Positions 12,555-25,393 are shown, numbered from the stretch's first letter. The stretch: 64,000 nt of DNA from Chrysomallon squamiferum (GCA_012295275.1 CM022670.1:30214938-30278937), one strand, 5' to 3'. Numbers and translations are program-made. The notes: generated by a model not told the origin, from the letters alone.

Positions 12555-14590
12555 CTCTATAGCTATCTACATTTCATTCAGCATGAATGATTGTTTTTAT
12601 AATTAACATGCCAAACAAAAGATTTCAGTATATGTATTTCCTTTACCAGAAGAAAACTGTATTTTAATCTTCTCCTAAATAAAATGTATTGTAAATTTAT
12701 TCAATATTTCTCTTAAAAAGAAAACCATTAATATACTTTTGTAAAATGTGAATTTATAAATGTTTTGCAGGTTTTTTCCAAATCCTGAAATGAAATTAAG
12801 CCTTACTGTCATTTTATATATCACTAATCTTTTTTTTAATTATATACAAACAAGATAATGAACATAATGGTATTGTTTAGAAAAATTTATTACAAATATT
12901 TTTTTAAAATAAACCCACAATTTTACTTTTATTATCTGAAATTCATTTACATGAAAGATAACAAAAAGAAAAATATTTCTGAAACTTCATTTATCAAATT
13001 AATTTTTATGTCTGGAATGAAGTTTATTTTATTTATTTTTTTATTATTATTGTCTTTTATTATGTCATGGGACCTAACTCCATAGACAAATAATATCCCT
13101 GGTCTGTTTTAATAGGTATAAAAATCAATCATATTTTTAGAATTTAATTGTCATTTGTTTAAAGCAATACTATACATCATCTGATAAATAAATTTACCAT
13201 GATCAATAAACCACAATTAATAGTTTTATTTACCATAGTCCTATCTTACATCAGCATAGAGTTTATATATCTTGTTAGTTATTAGCAACAACAGTGTCAT
13301 ATTATCAATTGTTGTGTCATAGTATCAATAGTAAAGCTATAAAACCAGACAGTTTCTGCTTAAAATAAATTAAAACATCATTCAAGATGACTGATGCTGG
13401 TTTTATTTCAAATATAGTATTATAAGACATGAGTTCTGGCTCATTGACATTTTCCTTATTTAAAATACAGCTTCAGTAGACATATGGAAATAATTTAACA
13501 GCAGGCATTATTCAATAGTGTTAAAAGAATGCCCATCAAGAATGAAAACAAATAATAATTTCAGCTATGCAGGTAATATTGCAAGTCAGTGCACACAATG
13601 CATCCTGCCCAGTGTTTCCTCATGGAGTGTTTTTCTTAACTTCTTATTAAATTATTCACAATAGAGCATAAATGAATATTAAAAACTCATCACAATGCTG
13701 CAGAGTTATTTATAGCTTATAGAAGGAATCATATCTGCCCACCAAACTGCAGTCCTACAGCAGTGGTTACCTGTAATAAAAGATCACCTGGTGAATGGCT
13801 CTGACACTGATACATCATTTTCAACTTTGTCTTTTGAAAAGAATGCACATGAGTTTCTATCTCTTCAACTCATCAGCCTAGTGCTTTGTGGATTATAATT
13901 TGATAGTAAAACTGTCACTAAAATCTACATTTGTCACACAACTAAACTTAACAAATGTCTGTCTACATATATTATTTGAACATACTTCCTCATTGTGCTC
14001 AATAGGTAAACAAATTAATGCTAATGTTCTGATATTCAGTGATACTCTCCACATACTGCCAAATGCAGAGATATGCACAGTCTCCATTATTTTCTATTTC
14101 AGTAATAAATCAATTAAACATATCAGAATATTAATAATTCTTTTTTAATATATATATATAATATATATATTATAACACAATACACTATATATTTGTGATT
14201 GTATAGTGTCATAAATATGGTTAACAAAAAAGCTAATGTTCTGCTATATAGAACAAGCCATCTGCCGCCATATGATAAGCTATTCTTTTTCTATTAGCAG
14301 TACATATGACAACACATACTAGAGACACTGCTAAACCACTGGATGGAATGGAAGTATGCAGTACTGATTTTTTGAGTTATCACTAATACCAGGAACAAAA
14401 GCCTGGGTTCTCTGAACACAGAGCTACAGCCCTTCCCTGTAGTTAAAAAAACAAAAAACAAACAAAACAAGAAGATGAAAAAGAAGATGAAAGAAGGTTC
14501 AAATAGTGGATGAGAATGACAAGCTCTGTAAGATGACACTCTTAAATTTGTGTTTATTACAGGTAACTGAAAACGTCTGCTGTGCCACAA
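12555..14590. other. AT-rich non-coding DNA
   Basis: No gene recognised. A TA-rich imperfect palindrome lies at about 14148-14172. Short open frames at 12858-13085 and 13888-14148 have low-complexity composition and no domain. Confidence 0.45.
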
Positions 14591-15042
14591 TACCGGGTAA
14601 GGTGGGGTAATTCTGGCCCCCCCAGGTATATTATGACTTGCAGCCGCTATACTGTTCTGTCCAGATTCCTGGAACATTGTTGATATAAATAAAACCTTCC
14701 TATCACACATTAGAACATAGGATGTAGGTAATCAGCCATTTAGTGATTTACATGTGAAGTAATGAAAACAACATGGTTGTAAAAAAAAAGTACATTTTGA
14801 GGTTTCAAAAGTGAGTGTTATTTTTTTAGTCCTATAGGCATAAGGTTGTGATAACTGCATATAATCAATTATTAAGTTCAGCAGAAGAAACTTGATTGAT
14901 ATGTGGTAATTAGGAAAGAAATATGTGCACAATTCTAGCCCTCATGGATGGGGTAAATCTGGCCCTCATATTTGGTGGTGAAATCAATAGTTTTGGCATT
15001 GATATAGTCCATTTTTAGTTTTATTTACATTTTTTTAAACAA

Positions 15043-15534
15043 TTGAAAGTCCACAGTCCATCTGATGGGGCATGTAGTCAACCTTCAAATAAAATCAAGA
15101 GGATAGGGTATGCTGAGGCACTGACAGAAGAAGAAAGTGTCAAGAGGTATGATTACGAGTTGGCAGAGAAGAACAAGGACGAAGAAAAGGCAAAGAAAAC
15201 AAAGGTGAGAGAGGCAAAACTACAAAAAAAACAGAAGAAGACACCAAAGTCAAAATGGCAGTTCAATTTGAATGCTACAGCAGAACCAGTGGATGCTGTC
15301 AAAGAAAACGTTGATGGTGATGAGCCTGAACTAGAAGACAGAGATGTAGTAGATATACAAGAAAAATGTGAACTCTGTGGCAGAGTTGATGATGGAATGA
15401 ATTCTGATGAGTTCAGAGGATGTGACAGGTGCCCAAATTGGTATTGTCATGATCCTTGCACAAACCTCAAAATCCTAGCTGGTGCAGACTTGAAAGATAA
15501 TGTATTCTTGTGTCATATTTGTCAAGGAGTTTAG
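15043..15534 (+). pseudogene. Transposase C-terminal fragment with PHD-type finger
   Basis: This open frame of 163 codons lacks an ATG at its start (it opens at a TTG), so it is a fragment or a terminal exon; a cag lies just inside at about 15055-15058. Residues 26-66 form a highly charged Lys/Glu-rich segment like the tail of pogo/Tigger/Jerky-type DDE transposases. Residues 109-160 carry Cys109, Cys112, Cys127, Cys130, His136, Cys139, Cys157 and Cys160, a canonical PHD C4-H-C3 zinc-finger spacing with a Trp at 133. The catalytic DDE region is absent from the element. The frame is intact to its TAG and could in principle be expressed as a small zinc-finger protein, though nothing shows that it is. 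Confidence 0.7.
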
Positions 15535-15651
15535 TTTATTGAAGTTTTGAATCTGACTTGTATTATGATTAGGACTAATTATTATTAGTAGTAAACAATA
15601 ATTACTTAGCAATAATCAGTAAAAATCTGAGGACCAAAATACATCTTGATT

Positions 15652-15729
15652 CTAAATATACCTTCCCAGAAAAATGAAACCTCAGCCTTTAACAAACCAG
15701 ACATGTGATATTAACTGGAACATGAAACA
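15652..15729 (+). repeat. Dispersed repeat, copy 2 (about 78 bp)
   Basis: Closely matches 10252-10325, with a few substitutions and a 6-bp difference near its 3' end. This copy lies inside the pogo/Jerky-like element, so it either inserted there or was once part of such an element. Confidence 0.75.
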
Positions 15730-15904
15730 TGGCCCCTGACAACCATTTTAACCTGGTTCCCACTTCAAAAGTATAAGCACTAAGTGTTTGTGTATTTTGA
15801 AGCAGAAATAGATATACTACACATTATTCACTCCATTTTGTTGTTTTCTTTTGTCTGTGAAACTGTAGGTGAGATGGGGGCAGAATTACCCCCACCTTAC
15901 CCTA

Positions 15905-18575
15905 TCACTATGCACCACTGAAATTTTCTTAATGGTAACAGAAAAATCCATCAGTCCTACTTACATAATATTCAGATAAGGAAGTAATACAGCCTTGTTG
16001 TACTAAGAATTTACCATCAAGCACTGTATCAAACCTGATTAATAACCCACAGGAAAGGTTCATGAAAACAATAGAGTAAAATTAATAAAAGTCTATTTTT
16101 AATTGTTATATAATTAAGTTTGAAATATAACAATGACATACTTTATTTACTTGTATAAAATAACTTTTTTTTTTTTTCTCAACTGCCTTATCTCTGTATT
16201 TATAATATTAACTTTCAAAAAAGTGATAATGCTTTCAATATTTATTAAAATTCCAACACAAATTTGCAAGAATATTACTTTCGAATCTAATTGGCAGTTT
16301 TGAATGAAACTGGTAATTTGAAAATCTAACCTCTATGGCTTAAACCCTGAGAAAATTTTAAACTGTTTGTGTTATACCAGGAGATGATATTCAGTTTCTG
16401 ATGTCATATCATGATATTTACACCTGCACAATAACTGCCAGGAAAAATGTGTACAACATTCCAAAGGTTCCAAGAGACAAAAACATGGACATAAAACTCA
16501 GTTTCTGTTCCAGTCATGTCAGTTTTGTGGACCAATAGTGAATAGATTTGTTGTTATATACATGATTCTAACAAGGAAATACAGGCTTATTTTACAACAT
16601 GAAGCATCTATTAACATTGCTTTTTATTTAATAGTTTTACAACAAATGAACTTTTGTACTAAAATGAAAGTATGTATAACACATCCTTATATTTAATAAT
16701 TATTAAAGACTACTATTTTTAATGTAGATACATAATTATGAAGACAAGAAATTTAAAAAAAAGAGGGAAAGAAGAAAGAAACAAAGAGAAAATCATTTAG
16801 TCTAAAAACATTCTGATATTCACAAGTAACTTTAAAAAAAAAAAGAATAATAAAAAATATAGATTTCTTAATAGGTTTTAAACAGGAATACTTAAAGATA
16901 TATTTCAAACATTTTTTATTAATATTTTAATATGCTTTTATAAATCTTTGATTTATTATACTTTTAAATAAAAAAATAATAATTTCTTTTAAATCATACT
17001 TTATTATTATTATTATTATTATTCTCAATCATCTAACTTTTTAAAAACCTTTCAACATTCCATAAACCCATGGAAATAAAAGAAAATGGTAGGTGATATC
17101 ATTTGAGCCATACAGAAAGGAGAACAACTTGGTTTCTAGGAGGCTGTTTTGTTGGGGTTTTTTGTTGTTTATTCTCTTTCATTCTTATAATTAAATAAAC
17201 AACAGCACTGTATTTTTTATTTATTTTTGTTAGTTATCAGTTAAAATACTGATTGATATTTTGCAAGCTAATCAATTAAAATTCAATAACAAAAAATAAA
17301 TAAATAAATATAATTAAAATAAAATAAACCAGGAAATGAAATGAGTTACTTTTTCCCATTATTCATTTATTTTATGATTTGGTAGTTTAATAAATTTGCT
17401 CTTCAATCTTTTTAATTAACTTTCTTATTTTATTTATCATTTTTTGATTTCTTTATTTATTTCAACAAATAATAATAATAATAATAGTAATAATAATAAA
17501 TTATAATATATTAAATAAATGATATAAATGTGATAATGTTATACACAGATTACATTAATGGATTATGACAAATAAAACATTTTTAAAATTTAAATATCTA
17601 AAAGAAACAAATGAATGGACTCCCAGCAGCCATTTTCCTCATTCATATTTTCATTACACAGAAATACACATTCTGACACAGTAATTATTAAATGGCTGTC
17701 ATAATTATATTCTGTGTGTCCATCAATGTTTAAGACTACCTTTCAATTAGAGATAAATTAAAGTTTGTGAAGAACATTTTATAATGCATTTTAACTCCTT
17801 CTAACATGTCTGCAGTGACTAGAATTTGTAAATGAAAAATACAAAATAAATCTATAGTCTATCCCACTGAAAAATGCCACAAATATCAACTTTAAATGAT
17901 ATTTCAAATAGATTTTATCCATTATTTTCAATTTTTAAAAAATATTTAATGCATAAATAAACATTTCACATTATGTTCACTGTTTAGTGTAATATTTCCT
18001 ATTAGCTTTGTTAAGGCAAGAATACTTTCATCTTGTTATTATAGGCCTAACCATAGGAATTAAAATATAATAAGCAATGGTAGGAATTAAAATATAATAA
18101 GCAATGGTAGCAATTAAGGTCAAAATAAACAGTTAAAACATATTGTAGACAAAGTCAGTTTCCAGTGTTAATTTGTAAAATACGATCTCAAATCAATAAG
18201 TAAATGTTACCAAAAGTGTTTTCTCATTTCACTTACATGTGACACCATTTATATTTTGATAATAGCAATGCTGCAGGATTTTTTTTTTTTTTTTAAATAA
18301 CTCACTCAGTTTAATAGATCTTTTTCTGTTCTTGGTACTTTTTTTCAAAATTATTTTTTTATTTCTTTTTTTTTAATTACAATCAGTTCTATGTATAAAT
18401 GGGAGCTTAGATATACCTCTCTAATGTTGTTATTTCATGCTTTATTATCAACAAACGTTGGTATGAAAAACACAGAGAGCTGCACAAAAGTTCTAAGGGT
18501 ATTCTGAAAGATGTTTACATATATCTTATACACACAAAAGCAAACAAACCCCATAGGGTTCTCAAATAGACAATT

Positions 18576-18577
<2 letters not shown>
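15905..18577. other. AT-rich non-coding DNA
   Basis: No gene recognised. Contains A- and T-rich tracts, ATT runs near 17001-17024 and AAT runs near 17468-17500. Confidence 0.45.
18055..18108. repeat. 27-bp perfect tandem duplication
   Basis: The unit starting aggaattaaaatataataag occurs twice without change, followed by a decayed third start at 18109. Confidence 0.85.

Positions 18578-18631
<54 letters not shown>
18578..18631. repeat. (GA)n microsatellite
   Basis: About 27 uninterrupted GA units. Open frames of alternating Arg/Glu or Ser/Leu across it on both strands are artefacts. Confidence 0.97.
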
Positions 18632-18635
<4 letters not shown>

Positions 18636-19502
18636 CAAACATGAGAATAAGACAAACAACCACAAAAAACATAAAATTTACATAAATATTATAATAAAGT
18701 CTTATCACTACAATTGCTGCTAATACTAAATTATTATTATTTTTCATGAAGTATTTTAACAAGTTAAATGTAAAGATGTATCAAATCTGGTTCAGAAATG
18801 ATAGAGAGACATTAGCCAACATTTTGTTTTTAAAAATGAAACTGCAAACTCTGTAAACCATTTTTGCATTTGATAATACTAACAAATATGATGTGCTAAG
18901 ATACTTAGTTGTAAGTATATAATAAAATAATAATAAAAACAAATAATATAAAATCTAAAACAACATTTTTGCACATGATAATGTTTAAAATGTGATCTGC
19001 CAACATAAGGAGCTATAAGTATACAAGAAGTTCAATATCTTTGTTTGACTGGTGTGCCATTTGCAAATCAGACCAAACATTGGCCACCTAAAAGGAACAG
19101 TTTGATTTGATCAAGCATTACAATGTTATTATCATCTGTTGTTATTTGTCATGTTCTGTTTATCTTGGTCTATGCAAAAAAATACCTTTGTTCTTATTGA
19201 GCTGCCCAAGCATCATCTGGGATGTATGATAATCTCTGCAACACAACCTTGAAATATACAAAAATATCTTCAAGTGCTTTTTGACAACATCAAACATTCC
19301 AGATAGAGGAAGCCTGATGTAGTCCTATGGTTGTAGAAAAAAAAAGCACTGGAAAATAGTCCGGTAGCCAAACCCCAGATTTTTGGAGAACCTTGCAATA
19401 CAGTCCGTACAAATTTTTTTTGCTGTTTCTATACCTCTGAGATGTGCTCTTTAAGAATCTGAATGATGCCACTCTGTCATCCTTGGGCAATCCGCACAAT
19501 AT

Positions 19503-19826
19503 GCAAATTAAGGCCACCATTACTGAAAATCTTGTTTTCGTCAACATCTCAGTAACGATGCATGGCATCAAAATAATTTTGGTGTCTATCCCCATGTTTT
19601 GAGGGGTAAAGAATCAGATTAAGCCATTTCAGTCAAGATCACACCAATATTTTGTGCTGAATAGGCATATTAAGGCCGCCATTACTGAAAATCTCGTTTT
19701 CATCAATATCTTAGTAACTACACATGGTATCAAAATAATTTTGGTGTCTATACACATATTTTTAGGGGTAAAGAATCAGATTAAACCATTACAGTATTGA
19801 TCACGCCAATATTTTCTGCAAAATAT
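19503..19826. repeat. 162-bp direct tandem duplication
   Basis: The segment with ttaaggccaccattactg at 19508 recurs at 19670, and the similarity continues through a conserved tggtatcaaaataattttgg block and an accaatatttt block. The period is 162 bp. The copies differ by scattered substitutions. The pair lies directly upstream of the uncharacterised gene remnant at 19860-20989, so it could be a promoter-side subrepeat of the same mobile unit. Confidence 0.85.
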
Positions 19827-19859
19827 GCACAAATCAACTTCAGTGTATATCCGCGTCAT

Positions 19860-20989
19860 TACAGAACATCCCCTTTACTTATGCTGATGCATGTTGCCAT
19901 TACTGATTTGACTCAGTCCTCAAACAAGTCACTTTCAACAACATTGTCACAGTCATCAACCCGTCTTCATCATGATGGTCTTCGTGCGGGTGGAACGAGA
20001 GGCAGACTGGCCACTCCACCTCTGGGCAGTAGAGCAAATGATGCCATACTTTTTTGCCTCTGCTCACTTCAACTACTCGAGATACAGGTTGTACTACCTG
20101 AGTACAATGAAGCGTCTCCCACCTGAAGTCCTTCAGAGCTTCATGAGAGGTGAACACACCATGCATTACAAGCCGGTACTCTGGAATGGGATCTGGTCCA
20201 ACATGTGGATAGAGACAACCTTCATACGTTATGGGCATGGTCCAAATGGAATCATAGGCATAACCCTGAAGCCCGAAACCCTAAAACGATGGGCATACAG
20301 TATGCACACCTGCAGCATGATCGTTCAAGATATCGCGGACATGTCCGATGACAGTGGAGAGAGGGAGGTGACGAGTCATAAAGAAGAGAAGCCATCACGC
20401 ATCACTTCGGATGCCAAGGACAGGGACAAGATACGAGATAAACTTCTGACTTGCATCGATCCCCTGGATCCAACTGGTCATCCCGCTGGTTTGATCAATG
20501 TCGTTACTGGTCGGATTGCACCTGAAACGGTAAACGCACATGACGCAGTGGATATTGGGTCAACTTGGGTCATTTGAAAAGAGCTGGCCTGGTGGATTTA
20601 ATGCATCCTTATCCAAGTTGGTGGTGACCATGGCAGTGAAGAGAAAGGCGGTAAGGATTGGGAACAATAATGTGTATGACACGAATCTCATCTACTCGCA
20701 GATACTAGGGTTGCAACAGTCTCGAGACATTGATATCAAAACTGTCCTTGCGCGTGAACTGTCACCCGTGCCTATCTCAATGTTTGATGATGAAGGCAAA
20801 ATGAGAATCACAACTACGAAATCAACGCTGAAGAAGAATCTGCAGGTGACTGTGTCTCAGCATTTGGTTGAGATTTTAGAGGTAGAAATACTGCAGCTCG
20901 AGCTGGTGACGAAGCAAGCCAACAACACAAACTGCAGTTACATACTCCAGAAGGTTGTCCTTACAGTAACTGAGAATAATAATATATAG
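19860..20989 (+). pseudogene. Uncharacterised repeated-family protein, frameshifted
   Basis: Three overlapping frames appear to make one ancestral protein. The first ends in a TDLTQSSNKSLSTTLSQSS-like stretch. The second (19972-20577) contains ADWPLHLWAVEQMMPYFFAS, a Tyr-rich NYSRYRLYYLSTMKRLP segment and WIETTF. The third (20540-20989) continues with FEKSWPGGFNASLSKLVVTM and an ARELSPVPISMF block. Frameshifts lie near 19960-19975 and near 20550-20575. Codon composition is far less AT-rich than the surroundings, which supports real past coding. From memory it resembles a large, intronless, multi-copy family of unknown function in cephalopods, other molluscs and cnidarians, probably linked to a mobile element; I cannot confirm this. 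The last codon falls in the left arm of the foldback at 20982. Confidence 0.6.
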
Positions 20990-21378
20990 CATCACTCAAC
21001 CACTTGATTTTGCTTAACAAAGTACAGTATTATATCAGAGTTCAATATTACACATACACATACATATACCCACAAATACAAATATATATATATATATATA
21101 TAAATATACATATGTACATAAACACACACACATATATGTATGCTTTGACACATAGATAAATGAGTACATACATACATACACAGTCAATGAATGATATTCT
21201 GGAGAATATTTTAACTGGTATGCATATTTACATTAGGTACATCTGTATGAACGTGTATGTATGTATGAATATATCTTATGTATGTGTGTGTATTGTATGT
21301 GTATATGTGTAATATTAAACTCTGATATAATGCTGTACTTTGTTAAGCAAAACCATGTGGCTGAGTGATGCTATATAT
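20982..21378. repeat. Foldback element: 78-bp inverted repeats around a CA/TA core
   Basis: The left arm (20982-21060) starts atatatagcatcactca. The reverse complement of 21301-21378 begins identically, and the two match over about 78 bp with about six mismatches. The 240-bp core consists mostly of (CA), (TA) and (TGTA) repeats. Such a structure can fold into a long hairpin. It may be a MITE or foldback transposon, or the two ends of a once larger element. Confidence 0.85.
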
Positions 21379-21650
21379 CAATATACATGTATGTAACAAT
21401 ACAGCATGAATAAACTGTTTTCAAGCGTACTTGTAAGTTTTTTTAAAAGCAACTATATAAAAAAAATCATAATAATAAGGTGCCATTTTTTTCCAAATCT
21501 GCACAGTGCCATTTTTTCCACACCCAGTCCTATATACATGTAATATTTTCAACTCTGAGTCAGAACAGGATGTTGGTTCCTGGCCATGAACCAGAAGGCA
21601 GAGGAAGGACTATCCATTAAAATTATAATCCTACCTATCAAAACACACAT

Positions 21651-21683
<33 letters not shown>

Positions 21684-23920
21684 CATTCATACATATCAAT
21701 AAACATCCACATATTGTTACATAATCAACAAAACAAAACAAAATATATATATATCAACATATATAAATACAGATTTTATCTTTTTCCTGATATAACTGAC
21801 TAGTATAGGTATTTCTCAGGTATATCTGCACTGAAACTAAGTCAAGGACTATCATATATAGTTATTAAAACTATCATAAAATAGTATAATAGACTCTATA
21901 GAGAAACTGAAAATAAACATAGTTGTGTGCTATAATATATCAGCATGATGATCAGAAACTACTAAATGGCATCCTTAATACTAACACTATCAAATACATA
22001 TGTTTTTATGTAATGAAGTGAAGAAAAAGAAGTAAAAAATAAAAAGAAGATAAATTTTATTAAAAAACAGTAGTAAATATAATTACTAATTTGTCAAATA
22101 CACAGTTACTTTTCTCGTGGTTTGCATAAATGCAGTGGGGTAAAACCATACAGCTATCTTGAGAAATGTTTTAATAAATTCAATGGTAAAATTATATCTC
22201 ATGAATAAAATGAATATCAGATCTGTAAATACCAAAAAAATATAATAATAAAAGATAGAGAGAGAAAAACATGAAAATTTAATTATCATAATATTCACAT
22301 AATTTATCATTTTTAATAAACAGGAAGATGTGTAATGCAACATTCTAAAATGGACTGAGATGAAAGAAAAAAAATGTATCCAAGTGTCATACATGAATTG
22401 GCTAATAGCAAGAGATTTAGTCAACTCTCTAGCATCACTTCCACCTTGCACAAATAGTGCAGGCTGTGGATTCGTGATCACATATATATGTATTTGTCTC
22501 CAATGTTTGTGTGTTGTGAAATTTTAAATATTACTTGTTTCTTTATACACATGAGCTGGTGAACTCAGCAAGCTGGGCAGCTGTGGTTCTAACAAACAGA
22601 CTGAGACCACAGATACTCTGCTACTCAAATAATCAACATGGCTCAGTCATGGACACAAAATTTTGCCAAGGTCAAAGCATCAGGTCAGAGTGTTCTGCAA
22701 CAAACACTGCTAAATAAAGATCAAACTTTTTATTTAAACATTTTTTCATTAAATAAAGATTTATAAAATATTATTAATCTGTCAAAGATTTTTATTCTTG
22801 AGTAACTGATTAATTATTTGTCATTTTTAATGTCTTTTTAATATTTTCAGTTTGAATATATATATAAATTTTTATTATTATTTTGTACCTGGAAATAGAA
22901 AAAATCAAAAAATCAAAAATTTAATACTTCCATGATTTTGGTACTCATTTATTGATTTAAGCATTTATTTATTTTATTTTATTTTATTTTTTAAAATCTA
23001 TAAGATGTAGGCATATTAAATATGCCTGTATCTTAAAGATTTTAATATAAATATATTAAAATAAAATGTTATTAATTTTGGTTTTGTTACCATAATAGAA
23101 TTTTGATAAATGCTACAAGATTATAGTCTACAGTGATTATTTTATGATGATTTTAATTTAACATATTTTAAAATATAATCAGCAAAGCTAATTTATAATT
23201 TAGATGTTTTTGTAAAAACTAATTTATTGTAATAAAAAAAAATGTATTATTTAATTTTATTTTATTTATTTTTAATTTTTTATTTATTTTTTTTTTGCTT
23301 GTTTTTATGTTGTTTTGTTTTTTGTAATAAAAATCTTCTTTAAAAAGGGATAAATATGACTTTCTAAAAATAAACAATATAATTTCATATTTATATATAG
23401 CCTGAGCCAAGCTTTGACAGCAAACTACAGACACACAATCCACAATATATCTCAGACGCATGTAATATGATGGTTGTCATTATAACTGATGTCATAGATC
23501 AATACAAAAATGTACAAATACCAAATAGATATTCCATGCTTTGATTAGTAGTTAATAATGGCTTGAAAAGCAATTATCAGAAGCTTGGTGGCAAAATAAA
23601 AAAATATTGGTTATTTATTAATTACACACAAAACAAATATCTTGACCAAAAACATACAAAAATTAAACACTTGAGGATAGGTTTCAATGATTATCAAAGC
23701 AAATTATTTTTATATATTTTTTTTTATTTTTTTACTTTTTTATTTTTTTTTATTTTTTTTTATGTTATTATTATTATTATTTTTTTATTTTATTTAGTTT
23801 TATTATCTTTCTAGATGTGAATTAAAATTATTTCCAAAACTGAATGGATAATGCTTATGATAATATATTTGAGTTAATATTATTGCTGTGTTGTGTAAGT
23901 GTGTTTCTGTATCCACATAT
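21379..23920. other. AT-rich non-coding DNA
   Basis: No gene recognised. There are CA/TA repeats at 21651-21690, a TTTTA run near 22970-22995, and T-rich low-complexity tracts at 23240-23320 and 23705-23800. The stretch 22535-22720 is less AT-rich and open on the plus strand for 60 codons but has no recognisable motif. Confidence 0.45.
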
Positions 23921-23940
23921 ATAGATAGATAGATAGATAG

Positions 23941-23980
<40 letters not shown>
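23921..23980. repeat. (GATA)n followed by (CA)n
   Basis: About five GATA units run into about 18 CA units, ending close to the Tigger-like element at 23999. Confidence 0.9.
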
Positions 23981-23981
<1 letters not shown>

Positions 23982-23998
23982 AAAAATATGTAATGATA

Positions 23999-24743
23999 CA
24001 GTGGTACTTTGACTTATGAGTGCACCAGGTTATGAGTTTTCCAAGTTATCAGCAGTTGACCAACCTATCTTTTGATTTGAGTTGCAAGCAAAAATCCAAG
24101 TTATGAGCAAGCTTCAGATACACCACACAACAAACAACACAACATCCACCAAGCATCCCGCATCTCACTCATTTCTAGCACTTGGTTACCGTACTGTGGA
24201 AACATCTCTGTTGTGTTGTGCTCGCATTTTGTGCAGTATTTTGCCAAATTTGTTTTTTCTGACCATGGATCCTAAGAAAGTAAGTGCAAAGGACAGTGCT
24301 GAGAAGAAGAAGTGGATGATGTCCATTGAATTAAAGCTTGAATTCATAGAAAAACATGAGCGAGGTGTGCATCTAGTGACTGGGTTAGGCAGTACAAATA
24401 TAGTATTTCCACAATATGTTCAATACTGAAGCTGAAGGAGTTGATAAAGGCTGTTACTCCAGCCAAAGGTGTTAAAATAGTTTGTCTGATTTCCAAGATA
24501 AATACACTTTACAAAACCAATTTATTTCTTTACATTCTCTTTTATTTTGTTTTTATAAAATATTTGTCATTTATAAATGCATTTTTCTTACATAAAAACA
24601 GAATTTTTTTTTTTTTAAAATGGTGTAGTTTTTGGGGAACAGATTAATGGTATTTCAATTAATCCAAGTTGGGAAAATATGACCAAATTGAGATACGAGC
24701 TCGGTCATGGAATGAATTAAACTTGTAAATGAAAGTACCACTG
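23999..24743 (+). mobile_element. Tigger-like (pogo) element, internally deleted, 745 bp
   Basis: The left end begins cagtggtactttgactta and the right end ends aaagtaccactg, forming inverted repeats. TA dinucleotides flank both ends (23997-23998 and 24744-24745). The interior holds the N-terminal part of a pogo-type transposase at 24265-24480, then loses similarity. A shorter inverted relative lies at 37111-37700. The combination of a CAGTGGTAC-type end, TA target and CENP-B-like N-terminus identifies the Tigger/pogo group. Confidence 0.85.
24265..24480 (+). pseudogene. Tigger-like transposase N-terminal fragment
   Basis: The ATG at 24265 opens MDPKKVSAKDSAEKKK and continues IELKLEFIEKHERGVH, the characteristic start of the CENP-B/pogo N-terminal helix-turn-helix that binds the element's ends. 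A frameshift near 24383-24395 moves the rest into another frame, which reads RQYKYSISTICSILKLKELI and then TPAKGVKIV, still clearly the same domain. The DDE catalytic domain is missing, so the fragment cannot transpose by itself. Confidence 0.82.
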
Positions 24744-25393
24744 TATATTTGTTTTAATATATTTACTATAAATCAGTATTTATTGATTTTTCCACCAACT
24801 GAAGCTTCTGATAATTGCTTTTACATTTATTTTAAAAATTATATCAAATTTAGTAAGTAGTATTTGAATAATGCATTACTCTGTTATTCAGCTACAAATA
24901 TATTTTTTAACTACAGCTTAATTGTGAAACTGGTATAAAAATATATTCAGTTCTATTTTATTTTAACATTTGTCATTATCAACTTCAGTTATTCACATAA
25001 ATAGTAGATTTCATGTTGTTGCTATTTACATAACAACTATAAACCTCAATGGAATATTCCTATGCTTGCATAAAATAAAAATCTGTATTGAATATGAAAC
25101 CAGCTTTTCATGTGTCAGCTATATGGTACAGGTTAGTATCTATGTCAGTGTAATATTCTAATAGTACAACAAAAAAAATCCATATAACAATAAATGTAGC
25201 TTCAACTAACTAATACTTATCAAACAAGGTTTATCTGAGTTAAAATATGATGAAAATTTGCATTTAAAATAATCAGAAACAGCAATCAGGAATACATGCA
25301 TATTAAACAATAATTTAACAGTGGAATGTTTATGCACAGACAAAATATTCATATAAAATTATTAACACAGAAAATCAGATAAAATCCCTACAA

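Larger units (their letters stand above)
14593..15903 (+). mobile_element. Pogo/Jerky-like DNA transposon remnant
   Basis: A GC-rich terminal motif, gggtaaggtggggtaattct, starts at 14595 and reappears inverted at 15873-15902. TA dinucleotides lie at 14591-14592 and 15903-15904, as expected for the Tc1/pogo superfamily. A related subterminal copy of the motif (ggggtaaatctggccctcat) lies near 14950. The element spans about 1.3 kb and holds only the C-terminal part of a transposase at 15043-15534. A dispersed 74-bp repeat is embedded at 15652-15729. Termini and subterminal repeats are read directly; assignment to the pogo/Jerky group rests on the transposase tail. Confidence 0.7.

Noticed and set aside
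14148-14172. TA palindrome as a terminator or origin
   Set aside because: Simple AT-rich low complexity; such labels are not meaningful in this context.
18435-18762. Arg-Glu and Ser-Leu repeat frames on both strands
   Set aside because: Translations of the GA microsatellite; the same applies at 31168-31592.
19290-19595. 101-codon minus-strand frame
   Set aside because: Partly within the 162-bp tandem duplication and on the strand opposite the gene remnant; no recognised motif.
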